Positions 61,878-64,000 of a stretch of DNA of 64,000 nt are shown piece after piece (within the stretch, counting starts at the first letter, position 1; each line of letters opens with the position of its first letter). The DNA is from Ottowia oryzae (GTDB lineage: Bacteria > Pseudomonadota > Gammaproteobacteria > Burkholderiales > Burkholderiaceae_C): assembly GCF_003008535.1 (NCBI RefSeq), contig NZ_CP027666.1, positions 3,709,501 to 3,773,500 on the forward strand, in the 5' to 3' direction. The position numbers were made by a program, and so were the translations under genes. The notes under the pieces are model-generated. The model was not told the DNA's origin. It searched no databases and was given only the letters and a program-made list of their open reading frames with translations.

Positions 61878-63161
61878 TTAACCCGTCAGCCACACTGTCA
61901 GCGTGTGGATCACCAGGCCCACCAGCCCGCCCACCAGGGTGCCGTTGATGCGGATGAACTGCAGGTCGTGGCCGATGTGGCGCTCCAGCTCGGTCGTCAT
62001 CTCCTGCGCGTCCCAGGCCTGCACGCGCGCGACGATGTACTGGCGGATGTCCTCGCGGTAACGGTCGATCAGGCGCGGCGCGGCGGCCTGCAGCTCGCCA
62101 TTGATCCAGCCACGCACCTCGGGGTCGCGCTCCAGCCGCTCGCCCAGCGTGCGCGTGGCCAGCGCGATGCTGCGGCGCAGGGACGAGTCGCTGCGGCCCA
62201 TGTCGTCCTGCAGCCAGGCCAGCAGCTCGGTCCACAGCTGGTTGACGTAGTCGTTCAGCGCGGGGCTGTCCAGCATTTCCGCCTTGGCCTTGTCCACACG
62301 CGCGCGCAGTGCGTCGTCGGTTTTCAGGCGCTCCACGAAGTCCGTCACGGCACCGTCAAAACGCAGGCGCAGCTCGTGCTGCGGGTCTTCGGCCATGTCG
62401 ATGATGGTTTTGGCGACGACGGTGACCACCTTGCGCGTGGCCATGCGCGCGGCCACCTGGTCCAGCCCCACGTAGCGCAGCGCCTTTACCTCGCGCGCGA
62501 TGGCTTCGGTCAGCGTGTCTTGCACCACGTCTTCGCCCAGCAGGCGCGCCAGCTGCACCAGCACGCCGTCCAGCAGCTCTTGGTGGCGGCCTTCATGGGT
62601 CATCGCTTCGAGCACCTGGCCGCTCAGGCGGGTGACATCCACTTGCTTCAGGCCACGGCGCGCCAGGTCGGCCACGAACTGGCGCACGCGCTCGTCGTTC
62701 AGCGCGCCCACGGCCCAGCGGCCCACCTCGACCAGGCGCTCGCCCACGCGGTCGGCGTTGTCGGGGCGCGCCAGCCACTGCGCCACCCGGCCGGCGGCGT
62801 CGAAATCCTTCACCTTGGCCAGCACCTGGTCGGTGGCCAAGAAGTGCGTGGCGATGAAGTTGGCCAGGTTCTCGCCGATGCGGTCCTTGTTCTCGGGAAT
62901 GATGGCGGTGTGCGGGATCGGCAGGCCCAGCGGGTGGCGAAACAGCGCCACCACGGCGAACCAGTCGGCGATCGCGCCCACCATGGCGGCCTCGGCAAAC
63001 GCCGCCACGTAGCCCCAAGCCGGGTGAGCGGGCGTGCGCCACGTGGCCACGGCGTACAGCGCGGCGGCGGCGGCCAGTAGGGCCAGTGCGATGCGCTTCA
63101 TGCCCGCAGCGTCGCGCGCGCGGGGACGGGGCGGCGCGCTGGTGGGGCTGTTGCCGCTCAT
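61878..63161 (-). CDS. DUF445 family membrane protein
   Basis: A 427-residue protein. Helices near residues 20-60 (ALALLAAAAALYAVATW, GYVAAFAEAAMVGAIADWFAVVALF) are followed by a long helical region with a conserved IPHTAIIPENKDRIGENLANFI stretch, and a last helix (VGLVIHTLTVWLTG). Its role in the envelope is not known. The ATG at 63161 overlaps the apaH stop (ATGA), so the two genes are coupled. Confidence 0.88.
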   Translation of the reverse strand: MSGNSPTSAPPRPRARDAAGMKRIALALLAAAAALYAVATWRTPAHPAWGYVAAFAEAAMVGAIADWFAVVALFRHPLGLPIPHTAIIPENKDRIGENLANFIATHFLATDQVLAKVKDFDAAGRVAQWLARPDNADRVGERLVEVGRWAVGALNDERVRQFVADLARRGLKQVDVTRLSGQVLEAMTHEGRHQELLDGVLVQLARLLGEDVVQDTLTEAIAREVKALRYVGLDQVAARMATRKVVTVVAKTIIDMAEDPQHELRLRFDGAVTDFVERLKTDDALRARVDKAKAEMLDSPALNDYVNQLWTELLAWLQDDMGRSDSSLRRSIALATRTLGERLERDPEVRGWINGELQAAAPRLIDRYREDIRQYIVARVQAWDAQEMTTELERHIGHDLQFIRINGTLVGGLVGLVIHTLTVWLTG

Positions 63162-63997
63162 TGGCCGGGCACCTGGGCTTGCTCGCACTGCACCTGGATC
63201 AGCTCGCGCTCACCGGCGGTCGCGCCCAGGCGCACGGCGCTCAGGCAGCCACCCCAGACGCAGCCGGTGTCCAGCCCGAGGACGTCCGCCCGATCCAGCC
63301 AGCCCAACGTGGACCAGTGCCCGAAGGCCACCACGTCTTGCGCCGTGGCCCGGCCGGGCACATCGAACCAGGGCATGTAGCCCGGCGGCGCGCCGGCGCC
63401 GGGGCTTTCCTTGGTTTCAAACTCCATGCGGCCCTGCGCCGTGCACAGGCGCAGCCGGGTCAAGGCGTTGACGATGACGCGCCAGCGCGCCGCGCCGGTG
63501 AGGGCTTCGTCCCACTGGTCTGGGCTGTTGCCGTACATGTGAAGGAAGAACTCGGCCCAATGCGGGCCGCGCAGCACGTCCTGCACCTCGCCCGCCAGTG
63601 CCAGCGCCTGGTCGGCAGACCATTGCGGCAGCACGCCGGCGTGCACCATCAGCACGCCCTGCTCGCGCAGCGCCAGCGGGCGGTGGCGCAACCAGTGCAG
63701 CAGCGCTTCGCGGTCGGGCGCGGCCAGGATGTCGCCCAGGGTATCCAACCGATGCGGCTTGCGCACGCCCTGCGCCACCGCCAGCAGGTGCAGGTCGTGG
63801 TTGCCCAGCAGGCACTGCGCCACGCCATCGCCCAGCGCCTGCAGGCGCCTGAGCGCGGCCAGCGAACCCGGGCCGCGGTTGACCAGGTCGCCCAGCACGA
63901 CCAGGCGGTCGCGGCTGGGGGAGAAATCGATTTTGTCCAGCAGGCGGCCCAGGGCGCTGTCGCAGCCCTGCACGTCGCCAATCAAGTAAAGTGCCAT
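63158..63997 (-). CDS. apaH: Symmetrical bis(5'-nucleosyl)-tetraphosphatase ApaH
   Basis: A 279-residue metallophosphatase that hydrolyses Ap4A to two ADP. The metal motifs are YLIGDVQGCDSAL, LVVLGDLVNRGPGS, LLGNHDLHLL and MVHAGVLP, and the substrate part GHWSTLGWLDRADVLGLDTGC is typical. Complete within the window, starting three bases from its right edge. Translationally coupled to DUF445. Confidence 0.95.
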   Translation of the reverse strand: MALYLIGDVQGCDSALGRLLDKIDFSPSRDRLVVLGDLVNRGPGSLAALRRLQALGDGVAQCLLGNHDLHLLAVAQGVRKPHRLDTLGDILAAPDREALLHWLRHRPLALREQGVLMVHAGVLPQWSADQALALAGEVQDVLRGPHWAEFFLHMYGNSPDQWDEALTGAARWRVIVNALTRLRLCTAQGRMEFETKESPGAGAPPGYMPWFDVPGRATAQDVVAFGHWSTLGWLDRADVLGLDTGCVWGGCLSAVRLGATAGERELIQVQCEQAQVPGQ

Positions 63998-64000
63998 GAC

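Overview
High-GC (roughly two-thirds G+C) bacterial chromosome fragment. Gene content and order fit a betaproteobacterium of the order Burkholderiales, most likely family Comamonadaceae. The indicators are system II cytochrome c maturation beside cytochrome c4 and engB, a ypjD-like/PP0621/pilSR/ampD run, a paa phenylacetate cluster, and a small hairpin repeat (arms containing GATAGCT and CAGCGC) scattered between genes. Genus cannot be fixed from the sequence alone. No prophage, plasmid, CRISPR or rRNA signal was seen.

Layout. 1-9.8 kb: partial msrP, a periplasmic PQQ-type sugar dehydrogenase homologue, the resB/ccs heme-export pair, cytochrome c4, divergent engB, a DUF488 protein and an alpha/beta hydrolase. 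9.8-10.4 kb: a repeat-rich gene-free stretch. 10.4-13.5 kb: two coupled lipid A acyltransferases divergent from metK. 13.7-16.6 kb: an NrtR-like degenerate-Nudix regulator divergent from an SPFH (band 7) protein and a NAD-kinase-like protein, with two palindromic operators between them. 16.7-22.2 kb: a metallo-beta-lactamase-fold protein, an NlpC/P60 lipoprotein, a low-Mr tyrosine phosphatase, a small DUF333 lipoprotein, ffh and a CcsA/YpjD-like membrane protein. 22.2-26.4 kb: PP0621-type protein, PilS/PilR and AmpD. 26.6-30.2 kb: paaK-paaI-paaG divergent from paaF. 30.3-35.5 kb: a MauG-like diheme protein, a lipoprotein phosphoesterase and a VWA protein. 35.56 kb: tRNA-Met(CAT).

35.7-54.9 kb is a purine uptake and catabolism region. 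It holds xdhA, a small proline-rich ORF and xdhB (translationally coupled), a BMP-type nucleoside ABC transporter (ATPase plus two permeases), two BMP substrate-binding lipoproteins (the second split by an IS256-family element with an 8-bp target duplication), a Rieske oxygenase, an adenosine/adenine deaminase, a TetR regulator and guanine deaminase. Together these could import nucleosides or bases and carry adenine and guanine to hypoxanthine/xanthine and then urate. No xdhC, Rieske reductase or urate oxidase is present in the window. A DUF1521 protein (self-cleaving MIIA-type domain) with a P5-like tail sits inside this region.

54.9-64 kb: dcd, a DMT-family transporter, an unknown exported protein, an ornithine cyclodeaminase/mu-crystallin homologue, pyroglutamyl peptidase, a YpfJ-type zinc metalloprotease, a RhlE-type DEAD-box helicase, a DUF445 membrane protein and apaH. 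Candidates most worth following up are the NrtR/SPFH/NAD-kinase-like locus, the DUF1521-P5 protein, the Rieske protein in the purine cluster and the small ORF between xdhA and xdhB.
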